Shown: positions 1 to 11,936, counted from the first letter of the stretch. The stretch: 64,000 nucleotides of DNA from Tetragonia tetragonoides (GCA_038025085.1 CM076140.1:39617501-39681500); one strand, 5' to 3'. Notes: a model not told the origin generated them from the letters alone. Program-made: numbers and translations.

Positions 1-2
1 GA

Positions 3-495
3 AAAGGTTAGTAGTGGGGAGAAATTTGAGAATTTGAATATAATGATCGCTGGGTGCGACTTACCAGCTGATTTCATTAAGCTCGACTTACAAGAGTTTG
101 ATGCCATTCTTGGGATGGACTGGTTATACAAATATAGGGCTAAAATTGAGTGTTTTGACCAATGGGTATCGTTGAAAGGACCCAAAGGACGGAGAGTTGT
201 CTACCGAGGTGTTGTGGTTAAACCTAAGTTGAAAGTAGTATCTTCCATGACGACTAAGGTGAATGATTGCGTGACTAAAGGAGAAACGATCTATCTTTGT
301 CATATTCGGGATACGAGTCGTGAGGTCGAACCCTCAACTCCTATTCCTATTGTGTCAGAATATGAAGATGTATTTCCTGACGAGATACCAGGGATGCCAC
401 CCCAGCGCATTATCAACTTCACAATAGAGTTAGTGCCAGGATCCGCACCTATCTCAAAAGCGCCGTATAGGATGGCATCAGCGGAAATGAAGTAA
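3..495 (+). pseudogene. Tekay pol: end of protease and linker to RT
   Basis: The frame encodes the end of a retropepsin-like domain, with the family's 'FDxILGMDWL' block around nt 100-125 and a following A-x-I-x-C segment. A linker leads into the RT start (blocks like 'FPDEIPGMPP' and 'APISKAPYRM'). The catalytic D-S/T-G would lie left of the window. The frame is cut by a TAA at 493-495, where the family normally has a glutamate codon. The same frame continues directly into RT, so this is one polyprotein broken by a point mutation. Confidence 0.85.
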
Positions 496-1683
496 CTCAA
501 AACTCAACTAGAAGAATTGCTGGAAAAGGGATACATTCGTCCAAGTGTATCGCCTTGGGGAGCACCTGTGCTCTTCGTGAAGAAAAAGGATGGTAGTATG
601 AGGTTGTGTATTGACTACCGACAGTTGAATAAGATCACCATTAAGAATAGGTATCCACTACCTAGGATCGATGATTTGTTCGACCAACTGAAAGGAGCGT
701 CAGTGTTCTCGAAGATCGATTTGAGATCTGATTATCACCAACTGAGGATTGCGGAATCGGATATTCCTAAAACTGCCTTTCGGACAAGGTATGGGCATTA
801 CGAGTTTACAGCTACGCCATTTGGGTTGACGAATGCGCCAGCAAAGTTCATGGACTTAATGAATCATACGTTTCAACCGTACCTCGATCAGTTTGTGGTA
901 GTTTTCATCGACGATATTTTGGTATATTCTAAGAATGCCGAGGAACATGCAGAACACTTGAGGATCACCCTAGAGATTTTGCGACGACACAAGCTATACG
1001 ATAAGTTGTCCAAATGCGAGTTTTGGTTGGAGAAGGTATCCTTCTTAGGACATGTGGTCTCTAAGGATGGAGTTGCCGTGGACCCAGAGAAAATCCGAGC
1101 CGTTACTGATTGGCCTAAGCCGACCAATGTGACAGAGGTTCGAAGCTTTTTGGGTGTAGCAGGTTATTATCAGAGATTTGTGGAGAATTTCTCAAAGATC
1201 GCTCAGCCAATGACCAATTTGATGAAGAAAACCACACGATTCCAATGTACGGAAAAGTGTGAAGAAGCATTCCAGGAACTTAAGAAAAGACTCACAACCG
1301 TGCCGATTTTGTCTTTACCTTCAGAAACGGACGGTTATGAGGTTTACAGTGACGCGTCGAAACATGGTTTGGGTTGTGTGCTAATGCAAAGTGGGAAAGT
1401 GGTAGCTTATGCTTCACGCCAACTCAAGAAGTACGAAGAGAATTACCCAACTCATAACTTAGAACTAACAACTGTGGTGTTCGCATTAAAGATTTGGCGT
1501 CACTATTTGTATGGGACGTCAGTCAAGATGTTCACTGACCATAAGAGTTTGACGTACGTATTCACTCAGAAGGAGCTGAATATGCGGCAACGGAGATGGT
1601 TAGAATTACTAACGGAGTATGACTTGGACATTCAGTATCACGAGGGTAACGCCAATGTCGTGGCCGATGCTTTAAGCAGGTAA
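496..1683 (+). pseudogene. Tekay pol: reverse transcriptase and RNase H
   Basis: This is the RT-RNase H part of a Ty3/gypsy polyprotein. RT motifs run in order: '[18 protein letters not shown]', '[10 protein letters not shown]', '[11 protein letters not shown]', '[10 protein letters not shown]' and the catalytic box 'FIDDILVY' (near nt 904-927). The thumb/connection block '[15 protein letters not shown]' follows, then a Ty3-type RNase H with '[14 protein letters not shown]', '[14 protein letters not shown]' and 'FTDHKSL'. The domain is nearly full length and its acidic residues are present. The frame ends at TAA 1681-1683 just after 'NVVADALSR', where the intact family reads on into integrase. 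Confidence 0.92.
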
Positions 1684-2832
1684 ACCAGGCACACGTTGAA
1701 CACAGCAATCGTCATTCCAGAGAATATCATCCCGGACTTGCAAACTCTTGACATTGAAGTGGTGTTGAGAGGTGATGTTTAGTGCGTACTGAACCACATG
1801 ACCATTCGCCTGACTCTATTAGACGAAATCAAAGGCACACAAGCCGACGACGTAGATCTTTTGCGGATTGTACAACACAAGAACGAAGGTCGTTCTGAGG
1901 ACTTCGACATAGGAAAAGATGGTCTATTGAGATTTCGCAATAGGATTTGCATTCCGAACGTTTCAGAGATCAAGAACAAGATTCTACGCGAAGCGCACAA
2001 CACGCCGTACTCTGTACACCCTGGCGGAGACAAGCTGTATAAGGACCTCCGATCCACGTTCTGGTGGAAAGGAATGAAAAGAGAAGTGGCTGAATTTGTG
2101 GCCAAGTGCTTGACATGTCAGAAGGTCAAAATCGAGCACAAGCGTCCAAGAGGGATGCTGCAATCACTGGACGTACCCACATGGAAGTGGACGTCAATTG
2201 CAATGGATTTTGTGTTGGGATTACCATTAACTCAACAAAAGAACAACGCTATTTGGGTAGATTTGGATAGATTGACCAAATTTGCAAGGTTCATTCCGAT
2301 GAATGACACGTGGGAAATGGAAAAGTTAGCTGATGCTTATGTACGGGAAATAATGAGACTTCATGGTGTTCCGGAGGATATAGTATCGGACAGAGATTCA
2401 AGATTTCTATCACATTTTTGGACAAAGTTACAATATGCTTTTGGGAGTAAGTTAAAATTCAGTACTGCCTTTCACCCTGCTACAGATGGACAATCGGAAA
2501 GAACTATTCAGACCCTAGAGGACATGTTACGAGCATGTGCATTGGAGTACCAAGGATCTTGGGATAAGCACATCCCATTGATCGATTTCTCGTACAACAA
2601 CAGTCACCATTCGAGTATCGACAGAGCACCGTACGAGGCATTGTACGGGAGGAAATGTAAATCACCTGTGTGTTGGAATGACATCAGTGATACAATAGTA
2701 ATGGGTCCGGAGTTAATTCAGGAAACTGTAGATGTCATCAAAGTTATTCAAGAAAAGATACGTGGTGCCCAGGATCTACAAAAGTCGTATGCGGATAGAG
2801 GTCGCAGACCTGAGGAATTCGAGGTACGTTAG
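1684..2832 (+). pseudogene. Tekay pol: integrase
   Basis: The frame contains the H2C2 zinc-binding region ('HNTPYSVHPGG' ... 'CLTCQKVK', about nt 1998-2130). The DDE core follows: first Asp in 'AMDFVLGLP', second in 'VSDRDSRF', and Glu in 'DGQSERTIQTLEDMLRA'. 'VWVDRLTK' of the family has become 'IWVDLDRLTK'. The frame is closed by stops upstream (in the 1684-1797 spacer) and by TAG at about 2830. Its catalytic triad is intact, so the stops are the main lesions. Confidence 0.9.
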
Positions 2833-2841
2833 AAAGTACTT

Positions 2842-3261
2842 TTGAGAGTATCACCTACCAAAGGAGTCATGCGATTTGGCCGTAAAGGAAAATTGAGCCC
2901 CAGGTATATTGGACCATATGATATCCTAGAAAGGATTGGAGAAGTGGCTTATAGGTTAGCTTTACCTGTGGAACTTGAGAAAGTCCACAATGTCTTTCAT
3001 GTGTCACAACTGAAACGATATGTGCACGATCCGTCGCATGTCGTACTACCAGAACAGAATTAACTTGATGAAAGCTTAACCTATGAAGAGAAACCGATTT
3101 GGATAGTCGACCGAAAAGATCGAGCTACGAGGACGAAGTCGGTACCGTTAGTAAATGTGATTTGGTCTCGACAGGGAGCCGAAGAAGCTACTTGGGAGGG
3201 CGAAGCCCAAATGTGTCAGAAATACCCTGAGTTGTTTGTCGAAGGTATTGATTCTGTCTGA
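2842..3261 (+). pseudogene. Tekay pol: integrase C-terminus and chromodomain
   Basis: The first part carries the conserved '[24 protein letters not shown]' region and '[13 protein letters not shown]' of chromoviral integrase tails. After a TAA at 3061-3063 the same frame continues to about 3261 and encodes a chromodomain-like block: a basic 'DRKDRATR' segment, a V-x-W strand and an 'EEATWE' motif followed by 'YPELF'. Chromodomains of this group target integration to heterochromatin. The domain is recognisable but was read past a stop, so it is not translated from this copy. Confidence 0.8.
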
Positions 3262-3262
3262 G

Positions 3263-3296
3263 TTTCGGGACGAAACTCCTTTTAAGGAGGGTAGAG
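3263..3296 (+). other. First polypurine tract (Tekay family 1)
   Basis: A purine-rich run ending in 'AGGAGGGTAGAG' directly precedes TGTCACGCC, the expected LTR start. It would prime plus-strand synthesis. A nearly identical block with another LTR start lies 210 bp downstream. Confidence 0.7.
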
Positions 3297-3470
3297 TGTC
3301 ACGCCTCAGATTTTCGCGTTTTGATTGAATTATTGTGATTAATTTCTTATTATATGCTGAAGCATTGCTAAACGAGTTAGAAAAACGCTTTGTGTCTACG
3401 AATGTGGTTCCTCAAAATGTTTTCTACCCTTGTATTGGGTAAACCTTTCTTCGTCCGGAGTAGTATCTCC
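3297..3470 (+). repeat. Truncated start of a different Tekay LTR plus 3' UTR fragment
   Basis: The stretch begins like a 3' LTR (TGTCACGCCTCAG...) immediately after a polypurine tract. It runs only about 100 bp before changing into sequence that resembles the 3' UTR upstream of a second polypurine tract (3474-3507). The exact junction, near 3390-3400, cannot be fixed by eye. This gives two stacked 3' ends in one element. Confidence 0.6.
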
Positions 3471-3473
3471 AAG

Positions 3474-3507
3474 TTTCGGGACGAAACTTCTTTTAAGGGG
3501 GGTGAGA
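3474..3507 (+). other. Second polypurine tract (Tekay family 2)
   Basis: The block 'TTTCGGGACGAAAC' plus a run ending 'AAGGGGGGTGAGA' precedes the LTR start at 3508. It closely repeats the block at 3263-3296. Confidence 0.7.
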
Positions 3508-3862
3508 TGTGATACCCCGATATTTTATATATTTATAAAAAGGATTTTCATATAATTAATCGTAATTATATTACGATTATTTGAATTACTAATTATGGAT
3601 GGATAATTCTCATAATTAAATAATAAATATTATGGATTTTAATTATTCAGATATTTATTTGGAGTTATTATATAAATAAATTGAATTATTTATGTGGGAG
3701 ATTTCAAAATAAAAATCTAATTTAGTGTTGAGTGATTTGTGCATAATTGATTTAATGTAATCAATTAGTATTAAGTAAGGGAGTGATATGGGGAGTGAAG
3801 CAAGCTTGACCAAGATTGACCAAGGGTCAATATAAGGAGGGTCACAACTGAGTCAAACCACT

Positions 3863-3903
<41 letters not shown>

Positions 3904-4073
3904 ACGGGTCTCTCTCTCCTCTCCCATTTCATTTTCTTCTCTTCCCTGTCTCTCTCACCGATCACTCTCTCCTTCCCCCTCCCCTTGCTGCTGCCATTGT
4001 CATCACCACACCACCGTGAAGGTGCGTCGCCGGCGACGTGGGCTCGCCCCACCGCCGCGTTCTCTCTCTCTCT

Positions 4074-4166
<93 letters not shown>

Positions 4167-6329
4167 TACCCTGTTTTCTGGTTGCGCCAATGAAGGTCGC
4201 ACCACCACCCAACCGCCATCTAATGGTCGGCCATGGTGGGTAGGTGGTTGACTAGGCCAAGGCGGCGGCGGTAAGCCGCTACCCACTACGTTCTCTCTCT
4301 ATCTCCTCTGTTTCGATCTCTCTCTCTCTCTCCTCTATTTCCGGTCCGAACAACGCCGGCCACCAAGGCAAGGCCACCGTCGCCTGAGGCCGCGTCATCC
4401 CTCGTTGGGGATGGCAACGGCGGCGCGGTTGCAGGCCGCCCTTGATGGCGTCGTCTCGCACTCTCTCTCTCCTCTGTTTTCCACTCTCCCGTCACTCTCT
4501 TTCTCTCTCCTGCCTTTCGCCACTAACGCCACCATCGGCGTCGCCATGGCCGGTGAGTGGTGTCCTGGTGATGGCCGAGCTATGGGCCCTTATGGGTGGC
4601 CATGGTCGTGACCAATTGGATGGAAATCGATTTTCGAAGTTTCAAGTGTTCTTGATAATTTCAGAATTAATTATTTATTTTCAGATTTAATTTTCGAATT
4701 TCAGTGAATTTGATTTTGTATTTTGATTGTTTAAAAAGTTTTACAAATCCGATTGTCAAATTTCAAAAGCCTATTTCGACTGGAAAAATGCAAGGAGTTT
4801 AATAAAAGTCTCAGATCTGAATTTAGAGTTCATTTGCACTTTCAATTCCGCATCTGATTATGTTTTTAATTAATATTAATTAGGAACCGAAGACCGCTCG
4901 TAGTCCCGTCAATAGTGAATGTTCTCGACAAAATCTCGGAGCGTAATTCAGTGGTAAGCTAACGAGCCTACCTTCTTCCTATCCCAAAACAAAATGTTTT
5001 GATGTGATATGTGTTAAATGACAATTTACGTTTAATTATGGAAAGCATGTTGAATTGCTTTAATTATGCAATTATGCCTTTAGTTATAATTACTATAACA
5101 TGTTTCAATTATAGCATGTTTAGATTTGAATTATATTGTGATATGAGAATTAAATGTTAATTGGGCTATTTGTGGCAATAGAATGTATTATGGCTTATGT
5201 CAAGCTAAATTGAATTAATTGCCTAATTTGAATCATTGTTGAATATGTTTCCTAATTGGAATGTGAATTATGCTAAAGGCATGTTAGAATCCTGATTAGG
5301 ATTTGGTGATGATTAATCGAGTGATTATGCTTAGCAATTCATAAAGTGATAGCTTGTATATGAGGAAGCATGTTGGCCTCTTAGTGCCTTAGTCTTTATT
5401 TAGACCCTTTGCATGTAAATGAATTAATAAGAGATTAAGACTCCTATTGGTTCCGTAGGAGTAGTCGAGCATCGGGACTGCACATGTATTTTGTGTAGTC
5501 CGGGGATGAGTGATTCCCAAAGTATCTATTTCATTATGGACACAACGATGTTTGTGTTCGGGACGGATCATTCCCCATTGTATAAGTCCTCTTGTTAACC
5601 ATGAGTTGCAATTGAGGTAGTGTGCACACTAGAGTCTTTAAGTCCATGGCATGATTATTAAATTAAGGTGATAACCTCCATAGATGTCGTGAGTGTACGC
5701 CCTCGATCTATTATCGCTCTCTTAATTCTCTTCAGATGACTTATTGTAATTATTGTGGTTTGATTACTTTAAAAAGATTATAATAATCTGACCGATTGTG
5801 TGTGCATGAACTATTTGATTACCTGCGTATGCAAATTAATTTCAATGATTCTTCTCAAATTCCAAGGTAAGGGTTTTCGAAATGTTTTTACTGGGTTTGG
5901 GCGTTAATTACTCAGTTTATCTGATTTTGCTTTCTCTCTTCTTTTTTTGTTTTCCTATTTCCGTCATGGAAATTAAATGTGCAGGTAATGTCCAATAAGA
6001 TTGTCTTTGGAGTTGGCTTAGATTTGCCTTTGAGATCACTTGTCTTTATTTTCCGCTGCTGGGTTTAGATATTCCTTTTGAAAGGATTGTAATAAGATTA
6101 CTCATGTTATCGCACCATTTAGACAATTTCAATTATTAATGTTTAAGTTTCCTTTTCAGTTTAGTAGGCGCTTTTATACCTAGCAATTTCTTTCTGCTTC
6201 GCATTTATTCCTTAGCGAAAAATGTGGCAGTGGCACAACCCCCGGGTTTGGGACGGTTCAGAGGCGCCGGGTCATGGATGATGACGCCGGGCGGCCCCGG
6301 AAATCGTTGTGAATTCGGGGGATGTTACA
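3508..6329 (+). repeat. Tekay 3' LTR (2.8 kb)
   Basis: The LTR starts TGTGATACCCC after a polypurine tract and ends GGATGTTACA, a terminus pair typical of Tekay LTRs. It contains (CT)n microsatellites at 3868-3900 and 4060-4162. No gene lies inside; the short open frames here are simple-sequence or chance frames. The LTR at 35984-38717 on the other strand is the same family: matching termini, a (GA)n tract and a paired ~2.7-2.8 kb length. Confidence 0.85.
4060..4162. repeat. (CT)n microsatellite
   Basis: Almost pure CT dinucleotide run of about 100 bp inside the Tekay LTR. It generates poly-Ser-Leu and poly-Arg-Glu open frames on both strands that are not genes. Confidence 0.98.
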
Positions 6330-7461
6330 CAACGGAAAGAAGATCAAGATCACAATCTCTGAAGAATCCAAGCCCGACATCGACACTGACACTGACTCCG
6401 ACAGGATTTAGTCTGATTCTGAAGACGAGTCTAATATAGTAGAGTCAGGTGGTCCACCCAAATCTATGTTTAATGATGTTTGCAAGTCTAATGGTGTTAA
6501 AGCCAATAGTAATGGCTCAGTTGATGTTCCAGTTTCCTCTATCAATGAAATGATTACTGATTCTGCTTACTTCTTGGATTACTTAGTAGCTAATGATTCA
6601 AAAGATGAACAAGAATTGCCCAAAGAAGTAACTAAATCACTATTAGAGCATGAACAAAAGACTTCAATTGTGGAAGAAACAGAATTAATCAATCTTGCAA
6701 GCGATCAAGAGCTGCGCCAAGTGCGCATTAGCTTATCGTTAACTCCTAAAGAGCGAGAAAGCTTGATAAATCTCTTAAAAGAATACATAGACGTTTTTGC
6801 TTGGTCCTACAAAGATATGCCGGGAATAAGTAGTAAGATAGCACAGCATACAATACCGCTCAATCCTGATTCAAAACCGGTAAAGCAAAAACTTCGGAGA
6901 ATGAAACCTGAGTGGACATTGAAAATCAAAGAAGAGGTACGCAAACAGCTCGCAGCAGGGTTTTTTAGGGTTGCTCAATGTCCAGAATGGGTTGCTAACA
7001 TAGTGCCCATTCCAAAAAAGGATGGCAAGGTAAGGATGTGCGTCGATTTCAGAGATCTAAACAAGGCAAGTCCAAAGGACGACTTTCCCTTGCTACATAT
7101 ATACGTACTGGTGAATAATACCGTGAGACATGCCCTTTTATCCTTCATAGATGGCTATGTAGGGTATAACCAAATACAGATGGCCGAAGAAGACATGGAG
7201 AAAACCACCTTCATAACCCAGTGGGGAACATATTGCTATACCGTCATTCCTTTCGGGTCGAAGAATGCGAGAACAACATACCAAAGAACCGCGACTTCCC
7301 TTCTACATGACATGATGCACAAGGAAGCTGAGGTGTACGTAGACGATATGATCATCAAATCCAAGGAGAGAGAAGGGAATATACCCTCTCTAAAGAAATT
7401 CTTCGATAGGCTTCGAAACTACAATATGAGATTAAATCCTCAAAGTGCGTATTTGGAGTAA
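6330..7461 (+). pseudogene. Tat A pol: linker and reverse transcriptase
   Basis: The frame opens at the Tekay junction with an acidic linker (one TAG near 6408). It continues through the Tat RT N-terminal block 'EYIDVFAWSYKDMPGI' and 'KLRRMKPEW'. RT motifs 'VPIPKKDGKVRMCVDFRDLN', 'FIDGYVGYNQI' and 'PFGSKNA' are followed by the catalytic 'YVDDMIIKS' near 7338. The Tat-typical 'FMDGFSGYNQI' and 'PFGLKNAGATYQR' are altered, so the polymerase is decayed. The frame ends at 7461 because one A is missing near 7440; the protein continues in another frame. Confidence 0.88.
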
Positions 7462-8060
7462 CTTCTGGCAAACTTTTAGGGTTCGTCATAAGCACAAGAG
7501 GCATCAAAATTGATCCTACCAGAATCAAAGCCATAAGAGATATGCCCTCTCCCAAAAATGAAAAGGAGATAAGAGGATTCTTAGGACGACTCCAATATAT
7601 CAGTCGATTCATATCCAAATTGACTATTACATGCGAGCCTATCTTCAAAAATCTCAAAAAGGACACCAAATCTACTTGGGATGATCAATGCCAACAAGCT
7701 TTCGACAAAATTAAGGAATACTTAGCTAATCCACCCGTATTGGTTCCGCCAATTCCGGGAAAACCACTTATGCTATACCTACCAGTCACAGAAACCACCA
7801 TGGGAGCTATGTTGGCCCAAAAGGTGGAGAATGACGAAAAGGCAATATACTACCTTAGCAAGAAATTCCTAGAATACGAAACACGCTACTCCACACTAGA
7901 GAATATATGTCTCGCATTGGTCACTACAACAAACGAGCTTCGACATTACATGCTACAACACTCTATCCATTTAAAATCAAGGATGAATCCACTAAAGTAC
8001 TTGTTCGAAAAACCCATTATTTGTGGAACAATAGCAAGATGGACTGTCATGCTTTCATAA
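7462..8060 (+). pseudogene. Tat A pol: RT thumb and Ty3-type RNase H
   Basis: In the shifted frame the expected 'GKLLGFVIS' and 'KEIRGFLGRLQYISRFI' thumb blocks appear. A first RNase H region follows ('LYLPVTETTMGAMLAQ', 'YYLSKKF', 'YSTLENICLALV'). As in other Tat elements this first RNase H has lost the typical Asp pattern. A TAA at 8058-8060 replaces the usual Gln codon of 'LLSQFD'. Confidence 0.85.
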
Positions 8061-8570
8061 TTCGATCTAACTTTTGAACACCAAAAGACGATCAAAGGAC
8101 ATGTCATTTCTGAACATCTCGCTGAAAACCCAGTTAATAGTGAAGATGACACACATGACTTTCCTGATGAAGGAATAATGAGTGTCGAAGAAAACACTTG
8201 GCAGTTATACTTTATTGGAGCATCAAACCAGAAAGGTTATGGCGTAGGAGTATTATTACTCAGCCCAGAAGGCGCACATACTCCCATAGCCGTCAAACTA
8301 GACCATGAGGTAACCAACAACGGCGCCGAATATGAAGCATGCATCATTGGTTTAGAAGCGGCAATAGAACTACAAATTAAGGATTTAAAGGTTTATGGAG
8401 ATTCCACTCTCATCATAAACCAAGTCTCCAAAAGTGGAAAGTGAAAAGCGAATCCCTGGCAGCTTACCAGGAATATCTTGAAAAGATAGCCAAATATTTC
8501 ACTCATGTCTGTTTCACATACCTTCCTAAAGATGACAACCAGTTCGCGGATGCCTTAGCAAAAATGGCTT
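8061..8570 (+). pseudogene. Tat A pol: archaeal-type RNase H (aRNH)
   Basis: The second RNase H that defines Tat elements: 'LYFIGASNQKGYGVGVLL', 'NNGAEYEACIIGLEAA' and 'VYGDSTLIINQ', then after a frameshift near 8438 'KSESLAAYQEYLEKI' and 'DDNQFADALAKMAS'. The first catalytic Asp is lost: the family reads Y-F-D-G-A-S where this copy has F-I-G-A-S (codon ATT near 8216). Later Glu and Asp residues remain. The enzyme would be inactive. Confidence 0.85.
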
Positions 8571-9929
8571 CCATGATAAATATTCCAGATGATGTAATCT
8601 CCATGCCCATTCACATTCAAAGGCGCACTGAGTCCGCCTATTGTAATGCACTTGAAGTACGCGCCAATGAGGAAGAAGAAGAGGAATGGTTTACCGACAT
8701 TCTCAATCTGCTAGCCAAAGGTGACTACCCTCCACAATCGACACCTAGGGCACAAAGAGCTTTAAGAAGACTAGCCGCACAATATATACATGTGCAGGGC
8801 AAACTTTATAAAAAGACACCACAAGGGCTAAGTCTTCTATGTCTAAAGGAACGTGAAGCAAGCAAAGTCATGAGCGACATACATAACAATGTATGTGGTC
8901 CTCACATGAATGGACTGACCTTGGTCAAGAAAATCGTAAGGCAAGGATACTATTGGACTACAATGGAGAAAGACTGCATTGAATATGTGAGAAAGTGCAC
9001 ACGCTGCCAATTTCACGCCAATTTACAACACAGACCTCCTACTCCTCTACATACATTCATTTCACCACGGTCATTCTCTGTATGGGGCAATGACGTCATA
9101 GGAAAAAATCTCCCCTACAGGAAAAGGAGGCCATGAATACATACTAGTCGCGATAGATTACTTCACCAAATGGGTAGAAGCTCGTTCGTATGCAAGAATA
9201 GCGTCGAAACACGTAGCAAAGTTCATCCATGACAACATCATTACCAGATATGGAGTACCCCACGAAATCATAAGTGATCACGGGACCCAATTCAAAAAGG
9301 ATGTTGCCAAACTCTTCACCAAGTTTAAAATTCAACATCGACAGTCTTCACCTTATAGGCCACAAACAAATGGAGCCGTAGAATCCGCAAACAAGAACGT
9401 AAAGCAAATGATAGCTAAGATGACGGAAAACTACGAAGATTGGCCCGACAAGCTACAATTCGCCTTGTGGGGATACAGAACTACTATGCGATCCTCAACA
9501 AGAGAAACGCCTTATTCTTTAGTATACAGAATGGAGGCGGTACTCCCAGTCGAGGTAGAAATCCCTTCCTTAAGGATAGCATTGGAAAGTGAATTACCCG
9601 AAGTGGATTGGGTCCAAGCCCAGTATGACCAATTGGTCTTGCTAGATGAAAGACGACTAAATACCCTACATTACAGTCATGTCTACCAAGCAAGGATGGC
9701 AAGACATTTTGATCAACGATTCAAGGCTAGAGGACTAAAAGAAGGAGACTTAGTCCTAAAAGAGGTAAGACCAATTCTAGTCGACCCTCGGGGAAAGTTC
9801 AAGCCTAAGGCCGGCCCATACATCATCAAAACAATATTATCCGGTGGAGCGGTAAAGTTAAAGAATTTAGACGGCAACGAGTTCACTCAACTCACAAATA
9901 AGGACCAACTTAAGCGTTTTTATGCATAA
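8571..9929 (+). pseudogene. Tat A pol: integrase
   Basis: After the aRNH comes the 'EEEWFTDILNLLAKGDYP' and 'ALRRLAAQYIHVQGKLYKK' region, then the H2C2 block ('HNNVCGPHMNG' ... 'CTRCQFHAN'). A one-base insertion in an A run near 9105 shifts the frame. The DDE core continues with 'AIDYFTKWVEA', 'ISDHGTQF' and 'NGAVESANK', so all three acidic residues are kept. The C-terminus reads 'DPRGKFKPKAGPYII' to 'DQLKRFYA' with stop TAA at 9927-9929. The end of pol is therefore precisely fixed. Confidence 0.9.
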
Positions 9930-10356
9930 ATGTTAAATTTTTGGAGAGCCCACTAAGGCACCAAATCCAAGTCAAAATCTGTCAAACCCACCCACGTGGG
10001 GCCCACGACCGGAAAAAAAATAATAAAAAAATTTAAAAAAAAAATTAGAGATTTGGTTTTACGAACTACATTGGCCTGATTCCGCATGGATATGTAGGTA
10101 ACCCACATAACTTGGGCCCCGGCCACTTCAATAAAATAAATCTCTAAGGGAGTTTTAATCCATTCGATTAATGCAAAAATAAGCAAGTCTTTCATTAATG
10201 TGGCTAAAGTCCATTACATGCTCTAATAAAAAAAAAGAAGAAGAAAGTGCGAGAAAGATAATAAATAAATAAAAGGGCAATTCTAAACTACATCTATTTG
10301 GGCATGCAAACCCGTTATTTGAATTATACTATTAAGCACAAAAAGAACAAGACTTG
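9930..10356. other. Spacer after Tat A pol
   Basis: This spacer lies between the pol stop and the tail of the antisense gene. It is AT-rich with A runs and contains the hairpin motif at 10063-10100. No other gene is visible. Confidence 0.6.
10063..10100 (+). promoter_or_regulatory. Post-pol hairpin motif, Tat A copy
   Basis: About 130 bp behind the pol stop, CTACAT (10066-10071) can pair with ATGTAG (10092-10097). Between them sit the conserved unpaired block GGCCTGAT and a small second stem, TCC/GGA. The same layout occurs about 100 bp behind the Tat B pol stop and at three further Tat B sites. Its function is unknown; RNA structure or paired ACGT-type protein sites are both possible. Confidence 0.6.
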
Positions 10357-11936
10357 CTAGACAACTAGAGGTGGACTACTCCTCCTTGTCCTTGCATTGA
10401 CTTCGAGCTCTTGGACGGGGTCGCTAGGCTCATCAAGTTCCATTCGTTCTTTTGGAGCACATCTTTCCCTACCATAGCTAGAAGAGGCCTCGTGATCATT
10501 GGGCCTAATTGGAGCTACTTGCTTGGCCGAGTGGGCCTGATTCTTCCTCTTCTTAGATTCGGCCTTTGCCTTACCTTTTCTCTTACCCTTAGTTTGGGGC
10601 TTGGAAGGTCTAGCGGGCCTATCAATGGGAGTTATCCTAATACCGTTTGGCTCATCATATTTGCGGGTTTTGAACAACTCATTTTCCTCTTCTAAGAGCT
10701 TTGGGTTAACTCAGTGATCGCCGCTCCAAATCCATTGCTCGTAAAAGATCGTCAGCCCATGAGATTCAGGAAATACTGGCTTAATCCATATTTGACGACG
10801 ACTCCAATATCGTTCCCAATGGGACACTAACTAAGGAGTCAAGGGTTGTTGACGAGGGCACACGCAGCTTACATTCAGGATTCTCTGCCGTAAACCATAT
10901 TGCCGCAAGAGACGATTCGGCAAAAAGGAAGTCAAGGTGCGTAAACCTACGATCCGGGTGATAGGCATATCTTCACTACATCCTACAATTTTGGTGGTAT
11001 GCCACCACGGAATAAACCAACCCATTTGGGTTTTGGGATAAACGAATTCCAACCATTCCTCACGGGAAGAAAGAGAAAAGCGCCGGCGTCGTGACGGAAG
11101 TTGCTTGGGAAGATACTTTCGGGTAGCTATGGAAGGCATTTCAAGAATATCAAGTCTCTCTTGAAGCCATATCTACACAAAAGCAACAAAAGAAAATTCA
11201 AGTCAGTACAAGATGAGAATTTCACCAAACAAAGTTAAATCCACAAAGATTAAGGCTTTATCACGAAACTTACTTGAAGGAGTAAAGGGCTCCCGGTGAA
11301 GGACTCTTGAGGATTGCTTTTGAACCTATCTAAAGCAAGGATTGTCTCTCCCACGACCAAGTGCATAGGAGAGCTATCCCGTTGAATTTGCTCGGTCACC
11401 CTAAGAAGGCAAGCTTTACCCCTATTAATGGTCATCTTCTTCTCGGAGGGAATAAGAACATCTTCGTTACCTCCAACGAACAAGTAACGATGGAGGAGGC
11501 AAAATACAAAGGCACGTTTCTTATACCTCATATCCATCGCATCCCGAGCCTTGGAGGTGAAGAAAGTCACAAGCTTGGCAAGATCAACATCCTCACCATG
11601 AAGCACTTGACCCACTTGACGGGGAGATAACCTGAGATACCTTTGAAAATCACCCACGAAAGCATTCCCCAAGTAAGGAACGGCGGGAGGACTTTCGGTT
11701 GGAAAGCCAATAATATCGAAGAACTCCTCCACCAAGGGGCACATCTCATGAGCACCAAAACGGACGACATGAAACTTAGGATCCCAGAACTCAATGGAAG
11801 CATGAAGAAAGTCCCACAAAATCTTAACTTGTTTGAGGTGAAAGAAGGCATTAAGATGGAAGGGAGTAAGCTCTAATCTCTCCTCTACTGTCATGGAAGC
11901 CAACCAAGCATCAAAGACATCATCAAAGTTCACCAT
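10357..11936 (-). pseudogene. Antisense DUF7745-like gene in Tat A
   Basis: This gene runs against the retrotransposon. The start ATG is at 11936. Exon 1 (11936-11274) ends at a GTAAGT donor (11273-11268). Exon 2 starts after a TGTGTAG acceptor at 11172, keeps the frame and ends at a GTAAGC donor (10872-10867). A likely exon 3 lies around 10830-10710 and a Lys-rich tail at 10677-10357. The product shows 'ASIEFWDPKFHVVRFG', 'EMCPLVEEFFDIIGFP' and 'LVVGETILALDRF', a pattern I associate with the plant DUF7745 family, whose function is unknown. A stop after exon 3 (near 10715) suggests decay, or an unmodelled intron. Exons 1 and 2 are intact. A homologous gene sits in the same place in Tat B. Confidence 0.7.

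Larger units (their letters stand above)
1..6329 (+). mobile_element. Ty3/gypsy chromovirus (Tekay/Del-type), 3' part with 3' LTR
   Basis: The window opens inside the protease-RT linker of a Ty3/gypsy element and follows the canonical order protease end, RT, RNase H, integrase, chromodomain, polypurine tract, LTR. The chromodomain-like tail and the LTR termini (TGTGATACCCC...GATGTTACA) fit the Tekay/Del chromovirus lineage. The 5' LTR, gag and most of the protease lie left of the window. The coding region has at least four in-frame stops (about 493, 1681, 2830, 3061), so the copy is dead. The 3' end is chimeric (see 3297-3507). The element abuts Tat A sequence at 6330, suggesting it inserted into Tat A. 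Confidence 0.9.

Noticed and set aside
3771..4286. Open frames on both strands with poly-Arg-Glu or poly-Ser-Leu
   Set aside because: They arise from the (CT)n microsatellite in the Tekay LTR; no domain, no start context.
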